Assembly (NCBI GenBank): GCA_902774905.1
Contig: CACYKF010000011.1
Location: 1-45,062 of the forward strand
Origin: an uncultured bacterium
GTDB lineage: Bacteria; Cyanobacteriota; Vampirovibrionia; Gastranaerophilales; Gastranaerophilaceae
Direction of reading: 5' to 3'
DNA length: 45,062 bases
The translations under genes were made by a program, and so were the position numbers. Position 1 is the first letter of the stretch. Each line of letters begins with the position of its first letter. The notes under the pieces were generated by a model. The model had not been told where the DNA came from and made no database searches. It was given only the letters and a program-made list of their open reading frames with translations. Below, one piece after another: positions 1-7,857 of this stretch.

Positions 1-304
1 ATCATCATTTATCTGCGTCAACAATGAATAATCCAAATCATACTGCGCCTGCGCACCGATTGCCGCCTGATTTAAGGTCGATAATGATTTTTTAAACTGT
101 GTTGTAAACTTTTTAGAGTTAGAATTTTGCATCAAAAGAGGAATAGTAATCGCCGCAACTACGCCAATGATACCAATTGTAATCATTATTTCTGCGAGGG
201 TAAACGCTTTTTTAAAGGGGTTTGCTAATTTTGAAACGCTGTCATAGTGCGGTTTATACCCCCCCCCCGAGGTGTAAACTATTGTTATTATTGAGTTTTA
301 TCAT
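1..304 (-). CDS. Type IV pilin-like prepilin, 5' part, start out of frame at a G10 tract
   Basis: The reverse strand from 234 to the window edge reads ANPFKKAFTLAEIMITIGII followed by GVVAAITIPLLMQNSN. This is the prepilin peptidase and N-methylation signature with the Glu at +5, then the hydrophobic helix that buries the pilin in the inner membrane. The frame runs off position 1, so only about 80 residues are seen. The body frame has no ATG, GTG or TTG back to a stop at 298-300. An ATG at 304-302 has a well spaced GGAG seven bases upstream and reads MIKLNNNNSLHLGGG, but ten consecutive G (259-268) put it one base out of frame, giving GTA TAA. Nine or twelve G would join it to the pilin body. 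It is either a phase-variable gene or an assembly error in a homopolymer. Exact pilin class (major, minor, pseudopilin) cannot be told. Confidence 0.8.
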
Positions 305-342
305 ATCTTAACTCCGATGAAATTACATAATACTATTTTTTT

Positions 343-371
343 ATTATTTATGTTTTTTAAAGTTTTGTCAA
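343..371 (-). promoter_or_regulatory. Sigma70-type promoter for the pilin-like gene
   Basis: Reverse strand TTGACA (371-366), 17 bases, then AATAAT (348-343). It lies 39 bases upstream of the ATG at 304 and its GGAG. Confidence 0.55.
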
Positions 372-411
372 GAGTATAATCCAACACAAAAGTAGAAATT
401 ATAAATTACTT

Positions 412-2004
412 CTAATCAAACAATGCATTGATTTTATCGGTTATATCCTGAGGATCGATTTCGTCAGTAATCTTGTTTACATCCTGCGCAATCTGATAAA
501 GTTTTGCAGCCTCAATTTTATCCCCTGTTATCGCAACAGAGCGAGCAAGGTTGAAATGTGCCAACGCATAATTGGGGTTGTTTTCTACCGCTTTTTTAAA
601 CATTTCAATAGCAGGTGCTACTCTGCCCAAATCGTCAAGATAAATTACACCCAAATTGTTATAAGCAATTGCATAAGTATCATCATACTCAATAGCATGC
701 TCATATTCTCTGATGGCTTCCTGAGTTTGTCCCTGTCCCCAATATAAAAATCCCAAATTACAGTGAATTTTTGCATTTTTAGGGTCAAGTTCAAGTGCGT
801 TGCGATAAACAGTCAGCGCATTTTCAAAATCTTCTTTATCGTAAAATGCACTGCCCAAATTTACATAAATATCAATATCTTCAGGGGTCAGCAAATATGC
901 GCTCTGATATGATGTAATCGCAGCGTCAATATCTTTTTTGGCTTCCTGAAAAACAAACCCCAAAGTCTGATTTACAACACTTGTCCATTCTTTATTCGGA
1001 TTAAGAGTGATTGCGGTCTGAAAATGCGAAACCGCACCATCTACATCACCTTTTATATACAATATATTTGCCAAATTTGAATGAAATTCAGGCATATTAG
1101 GCATAATTTGAATCAGTTTTTCATAAATCTCTACCGCATTATCATAATCGCCCAAATCTTCGTACGCTCTGCACAAATGACGATATGCAGGAATATTTAA
1201 ACTATCAAGCCAAATTGCCATTTTGTATTCGGTTATAGCATCATCAAACCTGCCCAAAGACGAATAAATATCGCCCAACAAACAGTACAACGGAACAAAC
1301 CCCGGAGCCTTGTCAACCGCATCAATATAAATATCAAGCGCCTGATCAATTCCTTTGGTCTGAACAGCCAAATAACCTTTGAATAATATCGGCAAAAATT
1401 TTGCATAAGACAATGACTCTTTCACCCTTTTTATTGCTTCTTTGTCAAATGGCAAAGTCAAAACAGACATTATATTTTCATAAAAAGCCATTATCTTGTT
1501 TTTAAAAACCCTGAATGATGAAACCTGATACAAACTCTTTAACAAATTGTGAGCGCAGGAACTTGAAAACGGCGCATATTTTACCGCAAGTTTTGCATTG
1601 TCAAACGCATCTGTAAATCTTGCTTTTTTTGTATAAGTTTCTGCAAGCATATAGTATGCTTTGGCATATTTTGAATCCCTTTTTATTGCAGTGCTGAAAT
1701 AATTTACCGCCTTATCCAAATCGCCTTTGTGATATTGTGCAACACCGATTTTGTAATAAAGTTCCGGAGTATCAATAGATTCAAGCGCCATTTGATACTC
1801 TGTTATCGCTTCGTCAACATATTGGCTTGAAGTATAAATATCAAGATGCCAAGTCAAATACAAATCACCCAAACGCAAATGCAAATTTGCATTTGTCGGA
1901 TCCTTCTGCAAACCAATCTGGCATAATTCAATTGCCGATTTTACATTTCCCGTTTTAACTTCTTTTGCAATCTGTTTATCAAGTGTGGTTGTATCGTTTT
2001 TCAT
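412..2004 (-). CDS. Tetratricopeptide repeat (TPR) protein, about 13 repeats
   Basis: A 530-residue protein made almost wholly of 34-residue TPR units, recognisable by the repeating W/Y-x-x-L-G-x-x-Y and A-x-x-x-Y/F-x-x-A-I/L-x-L-x-P patterns. Examples are A-x-Y-Y-M-L-A-E-T-Y, P-x-F-V-P-L-Y-C-L-L-G-D, and the C-terminal N-A-K-I-H-C-N-L-G-F-L-Y and A-Y-N-N-L-G-V-I-Y units. There is no signal peptide and no membrane segment, so it is probably a cytoplasmic scaffold. A break in the array around residues 155-205 (basic and aromatic, F-R-V-F-K-N-K-I) may be a linker or a divergent repeat. TPRs bind partner proteins; the partner is not apparent from context. The gene diverges from the homocitrate-synthase-like gene across a 95-base gap. 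The family call is certain; the role is unknown. Confidence 0.9.
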   Translation of the reverse strand: MKNDTTTLDKQIAKEVKTGNVKSAIELCQIGLQKDPTNANLHLRLGDLYLTWHLDIYTSSQYVDEAITEYQMALESIDTPELYYKIGVAQYHKGDLDKAVNYFSTAIKRDSKYAKAYYMLAETYTKKARFTDAFDNAKLAVKYAPFSSSCAHNLLKSLYQVSSFRVFKNKIMAFYENIMSVLTLPFDKEAIKRVKESLSYAKFLPILFKGYLAVQTKGIDQALDIYIDAVDKAPGFVPLYCLLGDIYSSLGRFDDAITEYKMAIWLDSLNIPAYRHLCRAYEDLGDYDNAVEIYEKLIQIMPNMPEFHSNLANILYIKGDVDGAVSHFQTAITLNPNKEWTSVVNQTLGFVFQEAKKDIDAAITSYQSAYLLTPEDIDIYVNLGSAFYDKEDFENALTVYRNALELDPKNAKIHCNLGFLYWGQGQTQEAIREYEHAIEYDDTYAIAYNNLGVIYLDDLGRVAPAIEMFKKAVENNPNYALAHFNLARSVAITGDKIEAAKLYQIAQDVNKITDEIDPQDITDKINALFD

Positions 2005-2099
2005 ATCTGCTCTTTACAATATTTTAATTAATTATACTTAAAAAATCAAGTTGATTAAGATATTTTATACTATAATAATGATAACAAAGGGGAAAATTT

Positions 2100-3410
2100 A
2101 TGAGCGATAACAGAATATATTTTGTAGATGTAACTAACCGTGACGGCGTACAGACATCACGCTTAGGACTTGCCAAACTTCAAAAAACAATTATAAATCT
2201 GATGTTAAACAGCATGGGCATAACTCAGTCAGAGTTTGGGTTTCCGACAACAAAACACGAACTTAATTATTTAAACGGAAATTTGGAACTGGTAAAAAGA
2301 GGAGTTATAACAAAAACAAGACTCTCAGGCTGGATGAGAGGGATAGCAGAAGATGTGGAATTATCGTTCAAAAATGTTCCTGATTTGCAATATGTAAACC
2401 TTTCCCAATCAACATCGGAACAGATGATTAACGGGAAATACGGCGGTAAAAAAACACCTGACGACATTATAAAAATGACCAAAGAAGCAGTTGAATGTGC
2501 CGTTGATAAAGGGGCAAGAATTATCGGAGTAAACGCAGAAGACGCATCAAGAAGCGATATTGATTTTCTTATTAAATACGGTAAAGAAGCCAAAAAATCG
2601 GGCGCACACCGTTTCAGATATTGCGACACATTGGGCGGAGAAGACCCATTAACAACTTATAACAGAATTTATACACTTGCAAAAGCACTTGAGATGCCTA
2701 TTGAAATGCATTTTCACAACGATTTGGGAATGGCTGCTGCCTGTTCTATTATCGGAGCAAAAGCAGCAATAGATGCAGGGGTTGATGCTTATATAAATAC
2801 CGCAATTAACGGTATGGGCGAAAGAGCCGGTAATGCCGATTTGGTTTCCTGCCTTTTAGGATGTCTGAAATCCGCAGGCTTCAGAGGAAAATATAAAATT
2901 GACGAAAATATAAGACTTGATAAGGCTTGGCAGATAGCAAAATATACCGCTTACGCTTTCGGAGTTCCTATCCCTATGAATCAGCCTGCTGTCGGGGATA
3001 ACGCATTTGCACACGAATCAGGAATACACGCTGACGGCGCGTTAAAAGACCGCAGAAATTATGAACTCTATGACTTTGAAGAACTCGGCAGAGGCGAACC
3101 TGAAATCATTGAAACAGGACGAATGATTACAACAGGGGAATACGGCGGAATTAAAGGGTTCAGAAATGTTTATAACAACCTTGAACTTGAATTTAAAGAC
3201 GAACACGAAGCAAGAAATATTCTTGAACTTGTCCGCTATGCAAATGTCCATACTCAAAAACCTTTAACAAAGAGCGAATTGAAATTTATCTATTATTATC
3301 CTGATATTGCGGCAAAAGTAATGACGGTTGAGCCTTACTATGAGCCGATGGGCGCAATTAAAGACAGAGTGGAAGCACAGAAAATTAGCCCACCGCAAGA
3401 TGTGATTTAG
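2100..3410 (+). CDS. Homocitrate synthase / isopropylmalate synthase family enzyme (DRE-TIM)
   Basis: A 436-residue member of the DRE-TIM metallolyase family, which condenses acetyl-CoA with a 2-oxo acid. The first strand is D-V-T-N-R-D-G-V-Q (10-18) where 2-isopropylmalate synthases read D-T-T-L-R-D-G-E-Q. The metal-binding H-F-H-N-D (204-208), the N-G-M-G-E-R-A-G-N-A loop (237-246) and the F-A-H-E-S-G-I-H-A-D-G segment are all present. About 435 residues is too short for the LeuA regulatory domain, and it resembles NifV-type or lysine-pathway homocitrate synthases more than LeuA. The start has AAAGGGGA upstream. No lysine, leucine or nif genes lie nearby, so the substrate is not shown. Its stop overlaps the convergent folE2 stop by four bases. 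Confidence 0.75.
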   Translation: MSDNRIYFVDVTNRDGVQTSRLGLAKLQKTIINLMLNSMGITQSEFGFPTTKHELNYLNGNLELVKRGVITKTRLSGWMRGIAEDVELSFKNVPDLQYVNLSQSTSEQMINGKYGGKKTPDDIIKMTKEAVECAVDKGARIIGVNAEDASRSDIDFLIKYGKEAKKSGAHRFRYCDTLGGEDPLTTYNRIYTLAKALEMPIEMHFHNDLGMAAACSIIGAKAAIDAGVDAYINTAINGMGERAGNADLVSCLLGCLKSAGFRGKYKIDENIRLDKAWQIAKYTAYAFGVPIPMNQPAVGDNAFAHESGIHADGALKDRRNYELYDFEELGRGEPEIIETGRMITTGEYGGIKGFRNVYNNLELEFKDEHEARNILELVRYANVHTQKPLTKSELKFIYYYPDIAAKVMTVEPYYEPMGAIKDRVEAQKISPPQDVI

Positions 3411-4192
3411 GATTTAATTTCTTTTTGATAAGCCCAGGCTGAATGGTTGTGGATGCTTTCAAACGCTTCACAATCGACCTCAAATTCTTTTACAACAGGA
3501 TGGTTGCGTAGTTTTACAACAACTTCTCTTAACACATCTTCCACAAACCTTGGATTTTCCCATGCTTTTTCGGTTACATATTTTTCATCCTGACGCTTTA
3601 AAAGTGAATACAAAGGACAAGATGCACAGGATTCAACAAGTTCTATCAAATCCTCTAACCAAATATGTTCAGTTTCATCATAAGAAACCTTTACACTGAT
3701 TATTGCCCTCTGATTATGCGCTCCGTAATTTGAAATTTCTTTTGAACAAGGACACAGAGTTGTAACAGGTACTTTTGCACCTAATATAAATTTGTAATTG
3801 TTATTTTCATCAATTTTTCCTTCAAAAGAACAATCATAACTCATTGGGGCAGAAAGTTTTGATACCGGGGCTTTTTTATTGATAAAATACTTGAATTTGA
3901 ATTTTAATTCTCCGCTTTGAGCGTGAAGTTTTTTAATAATTTTTTCAAGACAACCTTTTATATCAACTCCGAGCATATTTTTTTCACGCCATTCATTAAA
4001 AACTTCAACAAAACGGCTCATGTGGGTACCTTTGTAATTCCTCGGCAAAGAGACAGCAGCCCTTGCAACTCCTGACACAACCAAATCCGATTTATTTTTT
4101 CTTTGGATAACCAAAGGTAAATCAATATCGGTTATTCCGACTTTTTGTATATCTACATTTCTGTAATCTTGCGTGTTTTGAACATCTTTCAT
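3407..4192 (-). CDS. folE2: GTP cyclohydrolase FolE2 (type IB)
   Basis: GTP cyclohydrolase of the metal-flexible IB class, which makes 7,8-dihydroneopterin triphosphate, the first step to folate (and to queuosine). It has 261 residues, the usual length. Family blocks are visible: G-T-H-M-S-R-F (55-61), P-V-T-T-L-C-P-C-S-K-E-I-S (142-154, with the metal-ligand Cys147), the G-A-H-N-Q-R block (157-162), E-S-C-A-S-C-P-L-Y-S-L-L-K-R, and the C-terminal E-S-I-H-N-H-S-A-W-A. It is the last gene of a three-gene minus-strand operon; its ATG overlaps the stop of the asparaginase as ATGA. folP for the same pathway is at 31648. FolE2 works with metals other than zinc, which fits an organism exposed to zinc limitation. 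Confidence 0.93.
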   Translation of the reverse strand: MKDVQNTQDYRNVDIQKVGITDIDLPLVIQRKNKSDLVVSGVARAAVSLPRNYKGTHMSRFVEVFNEWREKNMLGVDIKGCLEKIIKKLHAQSGELKFKFKYFINKKAPVSKLSAPMSYDCSFEGKIDENNNYKFILGAKVPVTTLCPCSKEISNYGAHNQRAIISVKVSYDETEHIWLEDLIELVESCASCPLYSLLKRQDEKYVTEKAWENPRFVEDVLREVVVKLRNHPVVKEFEVDCEAFESIHNHSAWAYQKEIKS

Positions 4193-5151
4193 GCCTGTAC
4201 CACACTCACAATGTTTCCTACTTTATCTCCGCTGTTGATTAAAATATCATGACTCACTTCAATACTTGCCCAGTGAAGATTATTTATCAAATCTATTGTT
4301 GCAACTTCTCTTGCATGCATATTTGCATCACAAATTTTGACAACAAATCCTTCTTCAATTTCAGGATTTACTACAATACAAAGTCCGCCTGCACCAACTT
4401 TTGCTATTAAGTTTTTGCTGTTTTCAATAATTTTTGTATCGGTGCGATTTTCTCCGCCTATAAGATAAGGATTATTCAAAAATGCATCTTTTATTGCAGA
4501 ATATTTTTCATCACAAAACAAATTCAGATAACCCTGAACCATATTAGATAAAGGCATTGAACAAATCGGGACTCCGCAACCGTCCTTTGTAACGGGATAT
4601 CTCTGTTTAAGACCGCAAAGTTCGTATATTCTTTTTTTAATTTCTAACTGCAAAGGATGGTTCAAATCATCATAATTTTCAATATCCCAGCCTTTTAATC
4701 TGCACAAACCGAGCATCATAATATGTTTACCGGAGCAGTTGTTATGCAATACAGTCGGCTTTTCATTGTTTAAAATCAATTTTCTTTGCGCCCTTTGAGA
4801 AAGCGGTTCTGTTACTCCGCATTTTAAATCATCTTCAAAAAGTTCAAATTTTTCCATCAGTTTTTTTAGTATATTTATATGTACCGTTTCACCTGCGTGA
4901 GATGCACAACATACTGCAATTTCAGACGAAGTTAAATCATACTCTTTATCTAACCCGTAATCAACAAGCAAAGATGCCTGCAAAGGTTTTGCGCAAGAAC
5001 GAAGATAAAACGGATAGTTTTTATCATCTCCGATTTTTTCTGCGACATGATTTTTTGAACATCTGACAACATAGCCGTAATGTTCTGTTTCAACAAGCCC
5101 ATCACGAACAAATTCTACAAGTTTTTCACTTTGAGTGTTAGTATTATTCAT
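4189..5151 (-). CDS. L-asparaginase, class 3 (Rhizobium etli type, PF06089)
   Basis: Hydrolyses L-asparagine to aspartate and ammonia. The 320-residue protein matches the serine-lysine, zinc-containing asparaginases related to R. etli AsnA/ReAV rather than the E. coli AnsA/AnsB fold. Visible are the nucleophile motif R-S-C-A-K (51-55, Ser52 and Lys55 as the S-x-x-K pair) and the metal-site residues Cys139 and Lys142 in N-C-S-G-K-H and Cys192 in D-G-C-G-V-P. These lie close to the positions known in ReAV (C135, K138, C189). There is no signal peptide, so it acts in the cytoplasm. It sits between a MshEN-like gene (8-base overlap) and folE2 (ATGA overlap), so the three are co-transcribed, though no pathway link is obvious. 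Confidence 0.88.
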   Translation of the reverse strand: MNNTNTQSEKLVEFVRDGLVETEHYGYVVRCSKNHVAEKIGDDKNYPFYLRSCAKPLQASLLVDYGLDKEYDLTSSEIAVCCASHAGETVHINILKKLMEKFELFEDDLKCGVTEPLSQRAQRKLILNNEKPTVLHNNCSGKHIMMLGLCRLKGWDIENYDDLNHPLQLEIKKRIYELCGLKQRYPVTKDGCGVPICSMPLSNMVQGYLNLFCDEKYSAIKDAFLNNPYLIGGENRTDTKIIENSKNLIAKVGAGGLCIVVNPEIEEGFVVKICDANMHAREVATIDLINNLHWASIEVSHDILINSGDKVGNIVSVVQA

Positions 5152-5851
5152 TTTTCCCGCCCGATAAAAGTTCTCTTATTCTCATTTTTAATTGTTTATT
5201 TTCTTTTTCCAAATTCTCAATTTTTTCTTCATATTTTTTTGCTTCAGCAATCTTTGGGATTTCATTATGATCAAGAATAAAGCGTTTTTTAGCCTCATCT
5301 TTAATTGATAGCAATATATCAAGTTGTTTTTGGCTGATTAAACCAAGTTCAATCAACGACTGACCGAATTTTTTGTCGTGTTTTTTTGTACGATGTTCGT
5401 AATTAAGCACCGCATCATCAAGTTGTTCTTCAGATATAACACCGTTCTGAACAAAATATTCACCAGTTCTGAATTTTCCCGCAAGAAAACCTGCAATATT
5501 CAATATTTGAGAATTATCAGGGATTTGTATATAACCTTCATCAACGGCAAACAAAAAATACCCTGCGACTTCTTCCATTGAAAGATAAGTATTAAGCGTA
5601 ATATCAGAGATAGTTGCGCCATTATCGCAATACTCAAAAATATTATAAAGATTAAGGTCGAACCCTGATTTTTTTGAATCGAGTTCACATTTTCCTTTAT
5701 CGGATAAAACAGGTTTAAAAGTTGCAAAAATATATGCAAGTTCTCCTTCCGGCTGAACATCTTTTTGCAGTCGCAAATAAATAATCTCTTTTATCCAACT
5801 CGGGAAATTAGATATTTTGTCCAAAAACTTATCTAAAAAATTTCTCTGCAC
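5144..5851 (-). CDS. Unknown protein with MshEN-like helical repeat and C-terminal coiled coil
   Basis: A 235-residue soluble protein of unknown job. Residues 60-105 look like a winged-helix or DUF4388-tail segment (E-Y-C-D-N-G-A-T-I-S-D-I). Residues 125-180 carry a unit of the form G-E-Y-F-V-Q-N-G-V-I-S-E-E-Q-L-D-D-A followed by G-Q-S-L-I-E-L-G-L-I-S-Q-K-Q-L, the pattern of MshEN/GspE N-terminal domains, some of which bind c-di-GMP. The last 40 residues (K-Y-E-E-K-I-E-N-L-E-K-E-N-K-Q-L) form a coiled coil. The start is GTG; CGGAG lies 11 bases upstream and no in-frame ATG is available. It leads the operon with asparaginase and folE2. Confidence 0.6.
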   Translation of the reverse strand: MQRNFLDKFLDKISNFPSWIKEIIYLRLQKDVQPEGELAYIFATFKPVLSDKGKCELDSKKSGFDLNLYNIFEYCDNGATISDITLNTYLSMEEVAGYFLFAVDEGYIQIPDNSQILNIAGFLAGKFRTGEYFVQNGVISEEQLDDAVLNYEHRTKKHDKKFGQSLIELGLISQKQLDILLSIKDEAKKRFILDHNEIPKIAEAKKYEEKIENLEKENKQLKMRIRELLSGGKNE

Positions 5852-5942
5852 TTTTACACATCTCCGCTTGAAACTATCTTATCATCAAAAGTTCCCCAAT
5901 TCAATATTATATTGCGCAAAATATCTTTACATTAAGGCAATT

Positions 5943-5971
5943 TTTACATCAAAAAATACTTTATATATACA
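5943..5971 (+). promoter_or_regulatory. Promoter for the RelA/SpoT-like gene
   Basis: TTTACA (5943-5948), 17 bases, TATACA (5966-5971), 24 bases before the ATG at 5996. An AAAGGGA element sits in the leader about ten bases before the ATG. Confidence 0.5.
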
Positions 5972-5995
5972 CAGGGGATATAAAGGGATATTATT

Positions 5996-7348
5996 ATGGG
6001 ATATGTAAGTCTTATTGCTAAAGGACTTAAAGTTGCTACTAAAGGCAAAACGGCAGCCAAAACAACATTCAGAATTAAACCTGAAATCACAATGCCTGTT
6101 AAAGCATCAACGCTGAAAAATAAAGGAGTAGAAAAAGTTATTGATGCAGATGCGCTGAAAACTGCAGATGCTCAGGGAGAACTTGGTAATGTTGCCATTC
6201 GTCAGGCTGATAATTTAAAGAAGAAAGAAAAATATGCAAAAGAACTTGCAGACGATATTTTTGGCGATATATCAGAAGTTAAAACACATTCTGTAAGAAC
6301 AAAAGATGCAAATTCAATATATTCAAAATATGAAAAAAATATTCAGGACGGTAAAGTTGTGACATCAGAGGAAGATGCGCATGCATTTATAACAGATGCA
6401 GTCGGAATGAGATTTCAGATGAAAGATTTAACTATTGATGATGCCATTCAAGCAATTAAAAAAGCCACAATTAATGGTAAAAAATTAACTACAAGTGAAC
6501 AAAGGTTAGTTAAAAGATTATTCAGAAATGACCCGACTTTGACTGCCGCAGAAATTGATAAAGCAGAAGAACTTGCAAAACCTGTAAAAATGCTGCTTGC
6601 AGAAAAGCAATCTCAACCGGTATTTGAAAGAATGTTATTATGCAATATAAAAAGCGCATTGGAAAGAAAAGTTACAACTATTGAAAAATTGAAACAAAGC
6701 GGTTTTTCCGAAGAATTTTTAAGCAGGTTAAACGACCCGCAAATTAAACCGCTTCAACTTACAAGAATATGTAATTACAAAGGATTAGACGGAATACCGT
6801 ATTATTCGGATAACCAAATGGTAAGTATCGGTAAATTATCTTTGGCAACAGGAGAAGATATAGTAGTTCAACACTGTCCAATCACCAAAAATCTAAAAAA
6901 ATACGGAACATATCTTTTATCTAAAGCCGAAAAATCTGCTATCAAACCATCAGGATATACAACAACTCAAATGAATGTTACACTGCCGGACGGTTCATTG
7001 GCAGAAGTTCAGTTTAGAGGTTCTAATCTTTTTGCCGAATACGAACATATCGCTTATGATTCAAGACAAGGCAAAAATACTTTGGGCAAAACATTTGACA
7101 ATTACAAAAAAGCAATTGAATCTTTAAAAGAAAACGAATTTAAGGAATACAATTCGTATTTAAGAAAATGTTATAATTATTACAGAAATCAGGAACTTGG
7201 GATTATGGTTGGTCAAAAACCAAAACTTCCCGCAAAATTCCCAAAAATTTTATCACAGGAAAGCATGGAAAGTTTATACAAGTTAAACCATGAAAATAAT
7301 CAGATTGCGATGCAATCATTTACTCCGCATCTTGAACTTGTTGCATAA
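5996..7348 (+). CDS. Divergent RelA/SpoT-type nucleotidyltransferase-fold protein
   Basis: 450 residues. The (p)ppGpp synthetase signature can be traced: R-T-K (101-103) before S-I-Y-S-K-Y, as in the R-x-K...S-I-x-x-K block; I-T-D-A-V-G-M-R (132-139), matching the Mg-binding D-x-x-G-x-R; K-P-S-G-Y (317-321), matching the G-loop Tyr that stacks on the nucleotide; and A-E-V-Q-F-R (336-341), matching the catalytic E-x-Q-x-R. About 180 residues separate the D and Y motifs, against about 45 in RelA, so a large helical insertion is present. HD-hydrolase, TGS and ACT domains are absent. It could make an alarmone, act as a toxSAS-like toxin, or modify another substrate. The basic, Thr/Lys-rich first 50 residues are not part of the fold. 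A 136-residue gene follows after 21 bases. Confidence 0.65.
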   Translation: MGYVSLIAKGLKVATKGKTAAKTTFRIKPEITMPVKASTLKNKGVEKVIDADALKTADAQGELGNVAIRQADNLKKKEKYAKELADDIFGDISEVKTHSVRTKDANSIYSKYEKNIQDGKVVTSEEDAHAFITDAVGMRFQMKDLTIDDAIQAIKKATINGKKLTTSEQRLVKRLFRNDPTLTAAEIDKAEELAKPVKMLLAEKQSQPVFERMLLCNIKSALERKVTTIEKLKQSGFSEEFLSRLNDPQIKPLQLTRICNYKGLDGIPYYSDNQMVSIGKLSLATGEDIVVQHCPITKNLKKYGTYLLSKAEKSAIKPSGYTTTQMNVTLPDGSLAEVQFRGSNLFAEYEHIAYDSRQGKNTLGKTFDNYKKAIESLKENEFKEYNSYLRKCYNYYRNQELGIMVGQKPKLPAKFPKILSQESMESLYKLNHENNQIAMQSFTPHLELVA

Positions 7349-7369
7349 GAATTAAAACAGAGGTAAAAT

Positions 7370-7780
7370 ATGGTACATATAAATAAAGCACAAATAGTAA
7401 ATCTCAATCCGACAATTAATAAGGATAAAAAATTGAGTCAAAACTTTAATTTAAAAGAATTAATTAAAAAACTTACATCACAGGCTGAAAATTATATCAA
7501 AAAGGATGAATATTACAGACAGATTGATGTGGGCTGCGAAGCAAACGACCCAAAATATTATGCAAAAGGAATAGCATTTTCTATTCAAAAAGATAATACT
7601 GCGCAAGATAAACACATGCTTTGGGTTTCTATGCTTCATCCATCTATGCAGGTGGAAAATTCAAAACCGTTAGCCTACGGCAACAAAGAAGAAATTGTAA
7701 AATTCCTTAAAGACGAAAAATCACTTAAACAAATTGAAGAAAAATTGAATACTTTAAGCGAAGAATTAAAAAACAATTAA
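7370..7780 (+). CDS. Unknown small protein, partner of the RelA/SpoT-like gene
   Basis: I do not recognise this 136-residue protein. It is charged and soluble, with a central mixed segment (A-Y-G-N-K-E-E-I-V-K-F-L preceded by M-L-W-V-S-M-L-H-P) and a helical, coiled-coil-prone C-terminus (E-E-K-L-N-T-L-S-E-E-L). It begins 21 bases after the synthetase-like gene with AGAGGTAA just upstream of its ATG, so the two are almost surely co-transcribed. In toxSAS systems the antitoxin is a small neighbouring gene; by position this is a candidate, but nothing in its sequence proves it. Confidence 0.7.
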   Translation: MVHINKAQIVNLNPTINKDKKLSQNFNLKELIKKLTSQAENYIKKDEYYRQIDVGCEANDPKYYAKGIAFSIQKDNTAQDKHMLWVSMLHPSMQVENSKPLAYGNKEEIVKFLKDEKSLKQIEEKLNTLSEELKNN

Positions 7781-7857
7781 ACATCATTAAAAAATAATTA
7801 AAAATTTTTAAAATCTCATACAACTGTATTATCATGAATTGTAGGAGATTTTAATTT

